Shown here: one piece after another, positions 53,718 to 62,993 of the stretch
How positions within the stretch are numbered: position 1 is the first letter of the stretch
How the letters are laid out: each line of letters opens with the position of its first letter
Origin: Dyadobacter frigoris
GTDB lineage: Bacteria; Bacteroidota; Bacteroidia; Cytophagales; Spirosomataceae
Length of the DNA stretch: 64,000 bases
Direction: 5' to 3'
Assembly (NCBI RefSeq): GCF_005280585.1
Contig: NZ_SZVO01000021.1
Location: 1 to 64,000 of the forward strand
The notes under the pieces: generated by a model
The model's database searches: none
What the model was told of the DNA's origin: nothing
The model's input: the letters and a program-made list of their open reading frames with translations, nothing else
Translations under genes and position numbers: made by a program

Positions 53718-54317
53718 TTAGTTTTTACAATAAGGTAAACTACAGCCATATGATGTTAGTGCAAATTGATCAAATGAGAGACCAGAGTTGTGTTGCAACA
53801 GGCCATTAAGGGCAATTTTGGCATAGCTGGTCTTTTCATCTGTACAGTAACGGCTGCGATTATAGTTCCCTCTGTAATATAATTGGCGCCCGACACCCAG
53901 AAGCACGGCTTGCGGAGTAGAATAAACTCCGCACAATCCAGCAACTTTCGAGTCAAAAACAACAGGAATATTCAAATCAAATTTCTCCTGAATTGCTCTG
54001 GCGGTGTAAGTCTTTGTACTCATAACAACCACCATAAAATTTACCTGTTGACCGTATTGCCGGACTAAAGCCTGAAATTGTTTGATATTGAACCGCGAAC
54101 AAGGACATTCGGGATTGAAAAAGTGCAGAAAAGTTGGCTTGCCAGAATTTCTCGATCCAAGTTCCTTAAAATCAATTACTTGCCCGATATCAACTTGCTT
54201 AAAGTTTTTTGGGATCGGGGTTGGCAATTGGTACTTCCAATCATTATACCAGAATAACGCAAATACTCCGGAAAGTAAAAATAAAAGCCAAACAAGCACC
54301 CAACTCTTTTTAAACAT
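53718..54317 (-). CDS. Membrane-anchored thioredoxin-fold protein (DUF6436-like)
   Basis: A 199-aa protein. The N-terminal TM/signal (VLVWLLFLLSGVFALFWY) is followed by a thioredoxin-like fold with TFLHFFNPECPCSRFNI, a C-P-C arrangement in place of CxxC. The fold's cis-proline region reads YSTPQAVLLG. Two more cysteines are near the C terminus (SYGCSLPYCKN). It lies in the periplasm. A role in thiol transfer or copper/cytochrome handling is possible. The tight link to the hybrid kinase gene suggests a joint function. Confidence 0.75.
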   Translation of the reverse strand: MFKKSWVLVWLLFLLSGVFALFWYNDWKYQLPTPIPKNFKQVDIGQVIDFKELGSRNSGKPTFLHFFNPECPCSRFNIKQFQALVRQYGQQVNFMVVVMSTKTYTARAIQEKFDLNIPVVFDSKVAGLCGVYSTPQAVLLGVGRQLYYRGNYNRSRYCTDEKTSYAKIALNGLLQHNSGLSFDQFALTSYGCSLPYCKN

Positions 54318-54656
54318 TTCTCTAAGTAGCCGTTTGTATCTATTTTTGACATAATCACTGGCAAAGATAGCTATTAATATCGTAGATGAAAGTTATTGTA
54401 CGCTCTTCCGATTAATTAATACGGGTAAATTTAATGCAATACCAGTCATCTGTGATAACCTTAAATTTAATTATTGACAACAGTTACCAGCCTTAATATC
54501 TTACCTTGCACAATATCTCAATAAATCTGGAAATTATGAAATTAATTTCCTCTAGAGATAGCACCTTACGGCCAGAAACGATTTTGTTTTAAACAGTGCA
54601 GACACCGACCACAGATTTCTACTTGCTTCAAATTGATCCGGTTATATATAAGGAAT
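54318..54656. other. Intergenic stretch
   Basis: Upstream region of the redoxin-like gene; no coding sequence that I can support. AT-rich. Confidence 0.35.
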
Positions 54657-55220
54657 TTATAATGAGCCAATACTCCCCACGATTATATTTTTCTCAGCAA
54701 GACCTTCAATCGCAGCAAATTCTGCTATTTTCCGCACATCAATATCCTGAAAACTCCCGCTTATTCTTACACATTTGCCATTTTCAAATTCAGGTTCACC
54801 AATCACGCGCACCCATTTTAAATTTTGATTTGCAGTTAAGATCCGTAACTCAATGTCAAAAAAATGACCCTGCTTTATTGCCAGTGTGATTTGGCCCATA
54901 ATATATATTCTATCTGTTTCTTCTGTATAAAAACTAATTGATTTTTCCTGATCGGGCTCATAATTCTGTTCAACTTCGTGAATTTTCCTTGGTAACCACG
55001 GACCAGAAAACTGAGTCCTTGATCAGATCGATGACCCAGCCACCGATGCCTGCCAGTCTGGAATGATTCAATGTAGCGGATCAATTTGCTGCCTTCCTGA
55101 AATGGCTTCCACGATAACTGGTCAATAAACGAATAACCATCTACAAGTGAGACGTGGATTTCAGAAATCCTTTTCTGCATCGCAAAATTAGTGTAGCCCA
55201 GGGTATCAGACTGTCAATTT
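54657..55220 (-). pseudogene. Decayed PAS-domain sensor gene fragment
   Basis: Minus-strand pieces in different frames form PAS/PAC repeats. DTLGYTNFAMQKRISEIH and DGYSFIDQLSWKPFQEGSKL come first. After a frame change, LNHSRLAGIGGWVIDLIKDS and VFWSVVTKE follow. After a second change near 54990, IHEVEQNYEPDQEKSISFYT, ILTANQNLKWVRVIG and ISGSFQDIDVRKIAE close with the typical PAC end. It stops at 54657, and no kinase domain follows. This is the middle of a former PAS histidine kinase. Confidence 0.68.
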
Positions 55221-55949
55221 TAAGACAAATGCTGTCAATTTTTGGTCATTTTGACTTCATTGAAGCTTTTTAGTGCTTTTGGCGCTGTTTTCAGTAAATG
55301 ATTTTTGCATCATCACGATGTGCTCAATGATGAACGAAAATTGGCAAACTATCCGAAAGGCGAACAGATGGGTTATTTGTCACTTTTTCATAAAATAAAT
55401 TCAGTTCTTTGAGCTGAAATATGTAAAAATTTTCAGTTTGGCTCCGCTGAAAAAGCTGCTGATGCTTTATGGCCATAGCCCTAAAAAATGAATGGTTTTC
55501 GAAAGGAGAATACGCTGAAAGATATTTAAAACCAGCTTTGGAATTAATTCCTTTAAAAAATGGAGCTAGTTCTGATCTATTAGTTGTCTGGCACAAAGAC
55601 AAGATGTGCACACTTTTGCATGACAGATTTGAATGGTATTGGCGCGCTGGCAGCTTTTCTTCCCGGCATATTGAAATCTGATCTGCCACATTACATGATT
55701 ATGTAGTTATTGTTACATGCTTGTTTTAAATGCTATGTTTACAAAATCATTCAACTGAATTAACTTTGTAAACATAGGAAAGGTCCCAGACCGACCAAAC
55801 GTCTGTGAGCAATTGTACTCATCAGCAACTGCTTTAAAATTTTATTATTTCATTTTTGATCCTAAAACCGATCTTTACCGTTATAAGCATGATTGTGCAT
55901 CTAAATTTCGCAAGCCTAGGTCTGATTTTAAAACTTAACATTAAAAACG
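55221..55949. other. Intergenic stretch upstream of the sugar dehydrogenase, with a 13-bp inverted repeat
   Basis: No gene is recognised. A short plus-strand frame (55469-55681, MAIALKNEWFSKGEYAERYL) and an opposing one overlap; neither has a known family. CTATGTTTACAAA (55733-55745) and its exact reverse complement (55765-55777) flank a 19-nt spacer. A TAACTTTG (55761-55768) -7-like box runs into the right arm, so the pair could be a regulator site for the dehydrogenase at 55950. Confidence 0.45.
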
Positions 55950-57164
55950 ATGACTAAAAGTATTCTTCTAATGCTGACCGGATCCTTCTTCTCTTTTGTA
56001 TTCAGTCAAAAAACATTCTCGCAGACCAGTAGTACAGCAGCCCCCGTCGAAACCCAGAAAGCAAATTCAGATTACAAGCCGGCTTTCACAGGTCAGACAA
56101 GAATTGGCAGTGTAAAGTCTACCACTGCTTATGAAGGCAAAGTTTTGACAGAAGAACTGAAAAATCCCTGGGGCATCACCAGTCTGCCTGATGGCCGGCT
56201 GATTATCACAGAAAAAGCGGGGACCATGCGCATTGTGACCACCGACGGAAAATTAGGCGCACCTATTACCGGAATTCCTGCTGTCAATGCGGACGGACAG
56301 GGAGGCTTGCTGGGCATCCGTGTCGATCCTGACTTTGAAAAAAACCGAATGGTTTACTGGGTGTTTTCACAAGCTCTGGCAAATGGCAACCTGACCGCCG
56401 TAGCGAAAGGTAAGCTTTCAGCAGACGAAAAGAAAATAGAAGGCGCAACTGTTATTTACCGTGCTACGCCTGCCTTTGCCAGTACTCTGCATTACGGAGG
56501 GCGTATTCTTTTTGACAAAGAGAATAATCTGATCATCAGCACAGGTGAGCGTTCCGACATTATCACAAGGCCTCAGGCGCAGCAGCTAAATTCAAGCTTG
56601 GGGAAAGTGATCCGCATCACCAAAGAAGGAAAGCCTGCCGCAGGTAATCCATTTATAGGCAAGGCCGGCGCTAAACCCGAACTCTATTCTTACGGACACC
56701 GGAATGTACAGGGGCTGGCATTTCATCCGGTTACGGGAGATCTGTGGGAAGTCGAATTCGGTCCAAGAGGCGGCGATGAGCTTAACCGGATTGAGCCTGG
56801 GAAAAATTACGGCTGGCCAACGATCACCTACGGTATCGAATACAGCGGTAAAAAAGTCGGCGAAGCGATTCAGCAAAAAGACGGGATGCAGCAGCCCGTT
56901 TATTATTGGGATCCGGTTGTTTCTCCAAGCGGAATCACCTTTTATAGCAGTGACAATATTCCTGAGTGGAAAAATAATTTATTTATTGGCGGGTTAAGCA
57001 GTATGCACATTGTCCGTCTGATCATTGAAAACAACAAAGTCGTAGGGGAAGAAAGGCTTCTTGAGGATCAACATCAGCGTTTTCGCGATATCACTGAGGG
57101 TAAAGACGGTGCGCTTTATGCAGTAACCGATCAGGGCAGACTCTACCGTATCGACAAAAAATAA
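55950..57164 (+). CDS. PQQ-dependent sugar dehydrogenase (soluble glucose/sorbosone type)
   Basis: A 404-aa secreted six-bladed propeller. The signal peptide is MLTGSFFSFVFSQKTFSQ. The family order is intact: LPDGRLIITEKAGTMRIV, GGLLGIRVDPDFEKNRMVYW, LHYGGRILFD (conserved His), YGHRNVQGLAFHPVTGDLW and GPRGGDELNRIEPGKNYGWP (calcium/PQQ site). It should oxidise aldose sugars to lactones in the periplasm using PQQ. No PQQ synthesis genes are visible, so cofactor may be taken up. It stands alone and is followed by a strong bidirectional terminator. Confidence 0.88.
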   Translation: MTKSILLMLTGSFFSFVFSQKTFSQTSSTAAPVETQKANSDYKPAFTGQTRIGSVKSTTAYEGKVLTEELKNPWGITSLPDGRLIITEKAGTMRIVTTDGKLGAPITGIPAVNADGQGGLLGIRVDPDFEKNRMVYWVFSQALANGNLTAVAKGKLSADEKKIEGATVIYRATPAFASTLHYGGRILFDKENNLIISTGERSDIITRPQAQQLNSSLGKVIRITKEGKPAAGNPFIGKAGAKPELYSYGHRNVQGLAFHPVTGDLWEVEFGPRGGDELNRIEPGKNYGWPTITYGIEYSGKKVGEAIQQKDGMQQPVYYWDPVVSPSGITFYSSDNIPEWKNNLFIGGLSSMHIVRLIIENNKVVGEERLLEDQHQRFRDITEGKDGALYAVTDQGRLYRIDKK

Positions 57165-57338
57165 GCACAGCGGTAGATCGTAATAAAAAGGGATTAAGAA
57201 ATACACATCTATTTTGAGGACATATAATAATACCGGAACAACGTATCGAAAAGATATCGAAATCGGGGAAATTTGTGAGATATCGCCGTCATTTTTTATG
57301 GCAATTATTACCTAAAAGTGCATTAGGTAAATTATAAA

Positions 57339-57386
57339 AAAAACTAAAACCCTGGAAATCATTGGTTTTCAGGGTTTTAGTTTTTA
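57339..57386. terminator. Bidirectional intrinsic terminator
   Basis: A stem of about 20 bp with one mismatch: AAAAACTAAAACCCTGGAAA pairs with TTTTCAGGGTTTTAGTTTTT around a 7-nt loop. The A run before and T run after make it work on both strands. It lies between the convergent sugar dehydrogenase and DUF1080 genes. A second small stem (TTACCTAA/TTAGGTAA) lies just before it at about 57308-57330. Confidence 0.85.
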
Positions 57387-57439
57387 AAAGACTGCCCTTG
57401 AAACCGGCGCCAGATTCAAAGGAATCGGCAATTGATAAA

Positions 57440-58180
57440 TTATAATTTTCTTATTCTTATATTTTTGAAATAAACCTGATCGCCATGATCAGTAATCATG
57501 ATGTGCCCGCCGGATGCTTTTGCATATTGGGGATAATCTACAAACTTGGTTGCGGCCACTTTTTCGAGAAAATCCTGACTGCCTCTTGTATATTCAACAA
57601 TTTTAACACCATTCAGCCAATGCTCAACATGGTTTCCCTTCACAATAATGCCCACTTTATTCCACTCTCCCGCAGGTAATAGTTTCTTTCCTTTTGGCGC
57701 ATACAGCAAATAAGCAGACCCGGTAGAAGAAACCCCGTCTGGGTCAGACATTATTTCCGGATGGTTTTTATCGTCAATAATCTGATACTCAATCCCCATC
57801 TGGGAAAACTTTTTTGTCTTTGCGTTTTGAATTGAATTCACCTGGTACTTGATACCGCTGTTTGCACCTTTGTTCAGCTTAAATTCGCATTCCAGTTCAA
57901 AATCACCGTAAGTTTCACGGGTAATAATATCGCCTCCTTTTCGGCCTTTCAAGACTGATAGAGTTCCATTTTCGACAACCCATCCTTTGGAAGGAACACT
58001 GTCAACAGAAGCTTTTCTCCATTTAGCAAGGTCTTTACCATCAAAGAGCACTTCCCACTTTTTTACCTGATTGGGGCTTACCTTACTTTCTGCAAAATGA
58101 TCTGAGTAAAGATTCAGATTACTATGTACCAATGTCATGGCAAGCACAGTTACTAATAAAATCTCGGCTGTAATTTTCAT
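57440..58180 (-). CDS. DUF1080 / 3-keto-disaccharide hydrolase family protein
   Basis: A 246-aa secreted protein started at the ATG at 58180 (MKITAEILLVTVLAM); a longer frame upstream is non-conserved. The concanavalin-like DUF1080 fold is shown by WEVLFDGKDLAKWRK, GWVVENGTLSV, YGDFELECEFKLNKGANSGI and WNKVGIIVKGNHVEHWLNGV. Some relatives cleave 3-keto-disaccharides and work with exported Gfo/Idh oxidoreductases, such as the one at 25 kb. It is convergent with the sugar dehydrogenase. Confidence 0.88.
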   Translation of the reverse strand: MKITAEILLVTVLAMTLVHSNLNLYSDHFAESKVSPNQVKKWEVLFDGKDLAKWRKASVDSVPSKGWVVENGTLSVLKGRKGGDIITRETYGDFELECEFKLNKGANSGIKYQVNSIQNAKTKKFSQMGIEYQIIDDKNHPEIMSDPDGVSSTGSAYLLYAPKGKKLLPAGEWNKVGIIVKGNHVEHWLNGVKIVEYTRGSQDFLEKVAATKFVDYPQYAKASGGHIMITDHGDQVYFKNIRIRKL

Positions 58181-58458
58181 TTTTTCTGAATTTAAATTGT
58201 GATTTAGGAATAGTCTTATCTGTTTTAATGCGGGCAAAAAATTACAATTTTTGTTATTCGTTGCTAATAGTCGAGCTGGGAATATAGTGAAATCGGGTAC
58301 GTACCCGTAAAATTGCAACTATTTTTACAATTCCCTCACTTGGTTATATGTTTATTTAAAATTTTACTTACCGACCATTTAGCCATGTTTTGTATGGATA
58401 AATGGCACAAATCCCATATAAACAAAATTATTTGTCACAAAAAATTAGCAAGTGAATC

Positions 58459-59478
58459 TTATAACCTGCTTGTCGATTCTCTTATGATCAGTTCACCCGA
58501 AAGCGTGATCTGTTCGGCGGGAAAGTTGGTTTTACGGATATGTTTTAAAAGCAACTCACAAGCAATTTTACCAATTTCATAAGCAGGCTCTGCAACCGTT
58601 GACAAGGTAGGAGCGATAATTTCCGAAATCGGATCATTTGTAAATCCGATAACGCCAACTTCTTTACCAACCTGAATATGCATTTTTTTTAGGGCTATAA
58701 TGGCTCCTATCCCTTTTCTGTCATTTACGGCAAATATGGCGTCAGGGGTATTTTCTTTACCCTCGAAAAGCTTTGTAACATCCTTCTCGCCATCTTTTTG
58801 GGAAAAGCCTGAATGAATAATTAAATCCTGATTTGCCGGCAGGTTATGTTTTTCCAGGGCGTTGCGATAACCTCTTAGCCTGTTTTCAGTGAAAAACAAT
58901 TCCTTAGGTCCTGTGATGTGGGCTATTTTCCTGTACCCGCAGTCGACCAGGTGTTCGACAGCTGCAAATGCTCCGTTGTAATCATCCTGCATCACTTTGG
59001 AGGTCTCAATGGTACTGGCAACACGGTCAAAAAATACGACCGGCAGGCCATCGTCAATCATTTCCTGGAAATGGGCATAATTACTGGCATCTGAAGAAAC
59101 GCAGGCCAGCAAACCATCCAGACTGCTTTCGGACAGGTTCTTAACAATTTTCAACTCAATTTCCGGAGAGTCATTGGTTAGGTACAAAATAATATTGAAA
59201 CCGTTGCTTTGAGCTATTTCCTGAATACCTGTTATAACGGTCGAAAAATAATAATTGGTAATGGTAGGAATGATTACACCAATATTATGTGTGCTTCTAT
59301 GCACCAGGCCGGTAGCGTTGAAATTAGGCTTGTAATTTAATTCGACGGCCATGTCCAGTACTTTTTGTCTGGTTTCGATACTTACATCATACTTGTCTCT
59401 AAGCGCGCGAGAAACCGTAGCCACCGAAATATTCAGCGATTTGGCAATGTCTTTTATTGTAATATATCGTCGGCGCAT
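58459..59478 (-). CDS. LacI-family transcriptional regulator
   Basis: A 339-aa regulator. The N-terminal HTH (residues 5-50) has IKDIAKSLNISVATVSRALR, followed by a hinge helix (KVLDMAVELNYKPN). The periplasmic-binding-like sugar domain (60-339) includes VFFDRVASTIETSKVMQDDY and HITGPKELFFTENRLRGYR. It is divergent from the SusC gene at 59847. A near-perfect palindrome lies 122 nt before its start codon, so it probably controls itself and the SusCD operon in response to a sugar. Confidence 0.93.
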   Translation of the reverse strand: MRRRYITIKDIAKSLNISVATVSRALRDKYDVSIETRQKVLDMAVELNYKPNFNATGLVHRSTHNIGVIIPTITNYYFSTVITGIQEIAQSNGFNIILYLTNDSPEIELKIVKNLSESSLDGLLACVSSDASNYAHFQEMIDDGLPVVFFDRVASTIETSKVMQDDYNGAFAAVEHLVDCGYRKIAHITGPKELFFTENRLRGYRNALEKHNLPANQDLIIHSGFSQKDGEKDVTKLFEGKENTPDAIFAVNDRKGIGAIIALKKMHIQVGKEVGVIGFTNDPISEIIAPTLSTVAEPAYEIGKIACELLLKHIRKTNFPAEQITLSGELIIRESTSRL

Positions 59479-59599
59479 GAGCGTTTAATTCCTATACAAT
59501 TATTGGTAAAGTTTTATTTTTAAACACAACTACAAATTACGCCAATCTGGCATCTTTCCCCAGTTTTTTGTCTCATTTTTCTAGCTGTTAATTGTCTGA

Positions 59600-59635
59600 G
59601 TTTCCGATAACGTTTACGTAAACGTTACCGGAAAC
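59600..59635. promoter_or_regulatory. Large LacI-type operator palindrome
   Basis: The central TAACGTTTACGTAAACGTTA (59608-59627) is a perfect 20-bp palindrome. Beyond one mismatched pair the symmetry continues with GTTTCCG on the left and CGGAAAC on the right, giving 36 bp in all. A further CGTTTACG follows at 59635-59642. The CGTAAACG-type core is characteristic of LacI/CRE-like operators. Confidence 0.75.
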
Positions 59636-59846
59636 GTTTACGCTATTATTTTTCATTATTCATACTATTGGTCAAATAAAACATCGTAAAATTGCCCTTG
59701 TCCAGAATTTAATTTTGATAATATCAAATAACACAAGTCCTTATTTCTTCAAAAATGAAATTATCGAAATATGTCATTGTGAATTATTCAAAGTCTTAAC
59801 GAGCATTCGCTAACAATGTATTAAATATTTAACTAAAGCTTATTAT

Positions 59847-62800
59847 ATGGAATCTAAACTACTAATGAAGCGGCTGTCAAGAGTCATGTTCTTTTTCCTG
59901 TTTCTGACAGCTCCCGGCTGGCTGTACAGCCAAAGTCTCAGGGACGTAAAAGGAACTATAACTGATAGTTTAGCGAACACTGGTTTGCCAGGAGTAACCG
60001 TAATTGTGAAAGGTACCCAACGGGGAACTACTACCGATGTTGAAGGCCGGTATACTATTCAGGCCTCTGAAAACGAAATTCTTTCATTCAGTTTTGTAGG
60101 ATATAGTCTTAAAGAATTTCCTGTCGGAACAAAATCTATTCTGGATGTTGCGCTTCAGCCCAGTGTTAATGCCCTGGATGAGCTGGTTGTTGTAGGATAC
60201 GGAACTATGAAAAAAAGCGATCTGACAGGTGCTGCGATCCGGCTTGATGCAAAAACATTCAAAAATCAGCCCATGACACAGCTGACAGACATGCTTACCG
60301 GAACAGTTGCCGGGTTTAATGCTAATCAGTCTACCACAGCGTCGGGAGGAAGTTCAATGCAAATCAGGGGACCCAAGTCGCTGAATGCAACATCGAACCC
60401 GATGGTGGTTATGGACGGTGTGATTTTTAACGGAAGTGTTTCTGATATAAATCCTGCCGACATTGAAACCATGGATATTTTAAAAGATGCAAGTTCGGCC
60501 GCTGTATTTGGCGCAAGAGCTGCCGGCGGGGTAATTCTGATCACCACCAAAAAAGGCACGGCCAGCAAACCGGTTATCAATTTTTCCACTAATGTCGGGG
60601 TGACCCAGCCAACACATGCTTTCAAAGCTTTTGACGCACAAGGATACATGACTTTCAGAAGGGATGTGCTCAGGTCCATAAACCCGAACAATCCGTCTTA
60701 TTATTACGACAATCCAAGCAAATTACCCTCCGGTGTCACACTGGACCAGTGGAGAAGTGCCAGCAATAATCCTCAGGCCGATAACACCCAGGAATGGCTG
60801 GGACGTCTTAGGTTCTTTCCGATTGAAACCCAAAATTATCTGGCCGGTAAAACAGTTGACTGGTATAAAGAGGTTATGCAAACCGGCCTGCGCCAGAACT
60901 ATGACGTAAGTATTGGTGGCGGAACTAAAAATGCTACATACTATTGGTCTGTCGGATATCAGAATAATGAAGGACTAGTCCGGGGAGACAAATTCTCCAC
61001 TTTACGTTCCAGATTGAATGTGGATTTTAAAGTGACCGACTGGCTTAATGTTGGTATAAATTCGCAGTTCGCGGATCGCAATGAGAGCGGTGTTCCGGCA
61101 AATCTCTCACAAATGTATCTGATGAGCCCGTACGGCTCGATGAATAATCCTGATGGAAGTCTAGCCTGGTACCCTAACAGTTTTACAGCGGCTAACCCAC
61201 TGATCAATTATTACGGACAGGACAAACTTAGAAAAATAAATTCCCTCTTCGCTTCTTTGTATGCCAAGCTGAAACTGCCTTTTGGTTTTGATTATAAGAT
61301 CTCGTTTCAACCACGCTACGAGTTTATGAAGGATTATGATTTCTGGCCATCTACAACATTGGACGGGGGATCTGTCCGCTCAAAGGGATATGGTACCCGG
61401 GACGACGGCTCCACGTATGAATACATTTTCGATAATTTGCTGCACTGGAACAAGGAGGTGGGGATACATCACTTTGACCTGACACTCCTTTACAGTTCAG
61501 AAAGAAAAAGGGATTGGTTATCGTCGATGAGCAACCAGACTTTTGTGCCAAACCAAAATCTGGGCTTCGATGGGCTGCAATATGGTACCAACCCCACTGT
61601 ATTTACTAATGATACACAGATTACAGGTGATGCGGCAATGGCTCGGTTGAATTACACCTTGCTTGGTAAATATCTCTTTACGGGCTCTGTGAGAAGAGAC
61701 GGTTACTCGGCTTTTGGCACCAAAAAGCCTCGCGCAACCTTCCCTGCTGCTGCATTTGCATGGAAGTTATCGGAAGAAAAGTTTTTTCACCTTGATTTTA
61801 TAAGCCAGTTGAAATTAAGGCTGTCATGGGGCGTGAATGGAAACCGGGATATTGGTGCTTATTCGGCTCTGGCACAAATGCAGTCTACCCAGTATTACGA
61901 CGGCTCTAATGTTCAGGTTGGGGTATATAATAGTTCACTTGCAAATCCCAATCTTGTTTGGGAAAAAACCAAATCCGTTAATTTAGGTATGGATGTGGGT
62001 TTTTTAAAAAACCGTCTGGATGTCAGTATGGAATATTATAATATGACGACAACGGACCTTCTAATGAACCGCTTGCTTCCTGAAATTACAGGATTTAAAA
62101 ATATCACCTCCAACCTTGGTCAATTAGGAAATAAGGGGTTTGAAATGACAATAAATACCATTAACACCGATAAGCGAAATTTTAGCTGGAGATCCAATCT
62201 GGTTTTTTCTTTAAACAGAAATAAGATCAAAAGATTGTTCGGTGACTATAAGGAACAGGTTGTAGACGGAAAAACGATTAAATCAGAACTTCCTGACTAT
62301 ACAAATGAATGGTTTCCCGGACAAGCTATCGACAGGGTATGGAATTACAAGGTTACAGGAATTTGGAAAACGACTGAAAAAGACGCTGCTGCAGTTTATA
62401 AACTTCAGCCAGGGGATTTTAAAGCGGTGGATGTTGATGGCAACGGAAAATACGAAGCGCTGGCGGATAAACAGTTTATAGGTTACCGTCAGCCCCGTTT
62501 TCGCCTTGGATTAAGAAATGAATTTACATTTTTTAAGAATTTCTCCGCATCCATATTTCTCCGAAGCGAACTAGGTAATATCGCACCATTTGCAGAAGGG
62601 CTGCGCACAGGCGGCTCAGATACCTATGACAGAAGAAATACCAATGATTTCCCTTATTGGACTCCTGAAAATCAGATTAATGACTATCCTCGACTGACCA
62701 CCAATACGAATGTTTTTGGAGGTGGTATTAAAATGTATAAGTCGCTTTCCTTCGTACGGGTTCAGGATGTTTCGGTTTCCTATGCCTTACCGGCATCTCT

Positions 62801-62963
62801 GGCAGAACGTCTTAAACTTGGCAGCCTTAGAGTGTTTGCCTCCGGCAGAAATATTTACACGATTACTAAATGGCCTGGTTGGGATCCGGAAGGATGGGAC
62901 GCCAATGGAAATAACGTACCAATGCCCAAGAATATAACCCTGGGCCTGAATCTGTCATTGTAA
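59847..62963 (+). CDS. SusC/RagA TonB-dependent transporter without STN domain
   Basis: A 1038-aa outer-membrane transporter. A signal peptide (FFFLFLTAPGWLYSQ) is followed by a CarboxypepD_reg-like domain (GLPGVTVIVKGTQRGTTTD). Then come the TonB box/plug (VVVGYGTMKKSDLTGA, VMDGVIFNGS, GARAAGGVILITTKKG) and a barrel ending in ITLGLNLSL. Unlike the first SusC it has no STN domain, so it does not signal to a sigma/anti-sigma pair; the divergent LacI regulator takes that role. A TAATTTTG box (59710-59717) is a candidate -7 element. SusD follows after 30 nt. Confidence 0.94.
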   Translation: MESKLLMKRLSRVMFFFLFLTAPGWLYSQSLRDVKGTITDSLANTGLPGVTVIVKGTQRGTTTDVEGRYTIQASENEILSFSFVGYSLKEFPVGTKSILDVALQPSVNALDELVVVGYGTMKKSDLTGAAIRLDAKTFKNQPMTQLTDMLTGTVAGFNANQSTTASGGSSMQIRGPKSLNATSNPMVVMDGVIFNGSVSDINPADIETMDILKDASSAAVFGARAAGGVILITTKKGTASKPVINFSTNVGVTQPTHAFKAFDAQGYMTFRRDVLRSINPNNPSYYYDNPSKLPSGVTLDQWRSASNNPQADNTQEWLGRLRFFPIETQNYLAGKTVDWYKEVMQTGLRQNYDVSIGGGTKNATYYWSVGYQNNEGLVRGDKFSTLRSRLNVDFKVTDWLNVGINSQFADRNESGVPANLSQMYLMSPYGSMNNPDGSLAWYPNSFTAANPLINYYGQDKLRKINSLFASLYAKLKLPFGFDYKISFQPRYEFMKDYDFWPSTTLDGGSVRSKGYGTRDDGSTYEYIFDNLLHWNKEVGIHHFDLTLLYSSERKRDWLSSMSNQTFVPNQNLGFDGLQYGTNPTVFTNDTQITGDAAMARLNYTLLGKYLFTGSVRRDGYSAFGTKKPRATFPAAAFAWKLSEEKFFHLDFISQLKLRLSWGVNGNRDIGAYSALAQMQSTQYYDGSNVQVGVYNSSLANPNLVWEKTKSVNLGMDVGFLKNRLDVSMEYYNMTTTDLLMNRLLPEITGFKNITSNLGQLGNKGFEMTINTINTDKRNFSWRSNLVFSLNRNKIKRLFGDYKEQVVDGKTIKSELPDYTNEWFPGQAIDRVWNYKVTGIWKTTEKDAAAVYKLQPGDFKAVDVDGNGKYEALADKQFIGYRQPRFRLGLRNEFTFFKNFSASIFLRSELGNIAPFAEGLRTGGSDTYDRRNTNDFPYWTPENQINDYPRLTTNTNVFGGGIKMYKSLSFVRVQDVSVSYALPASLAERLKLGSLRVFASGRNIYTITKWPGWDPEGWDANGNNVPMPKNITLGLNLSL

Positions 62964-62993
62964 TTTTAATAAGAAACTAAAAAGTAGAAAATC

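Noticed and set aside
55324-55689. Opposing reading frames of 121 and 70 codons as genes
   Set aside because: They overlap each other, have no recognised domain, no clear upstream signals and sit in a decaying region.
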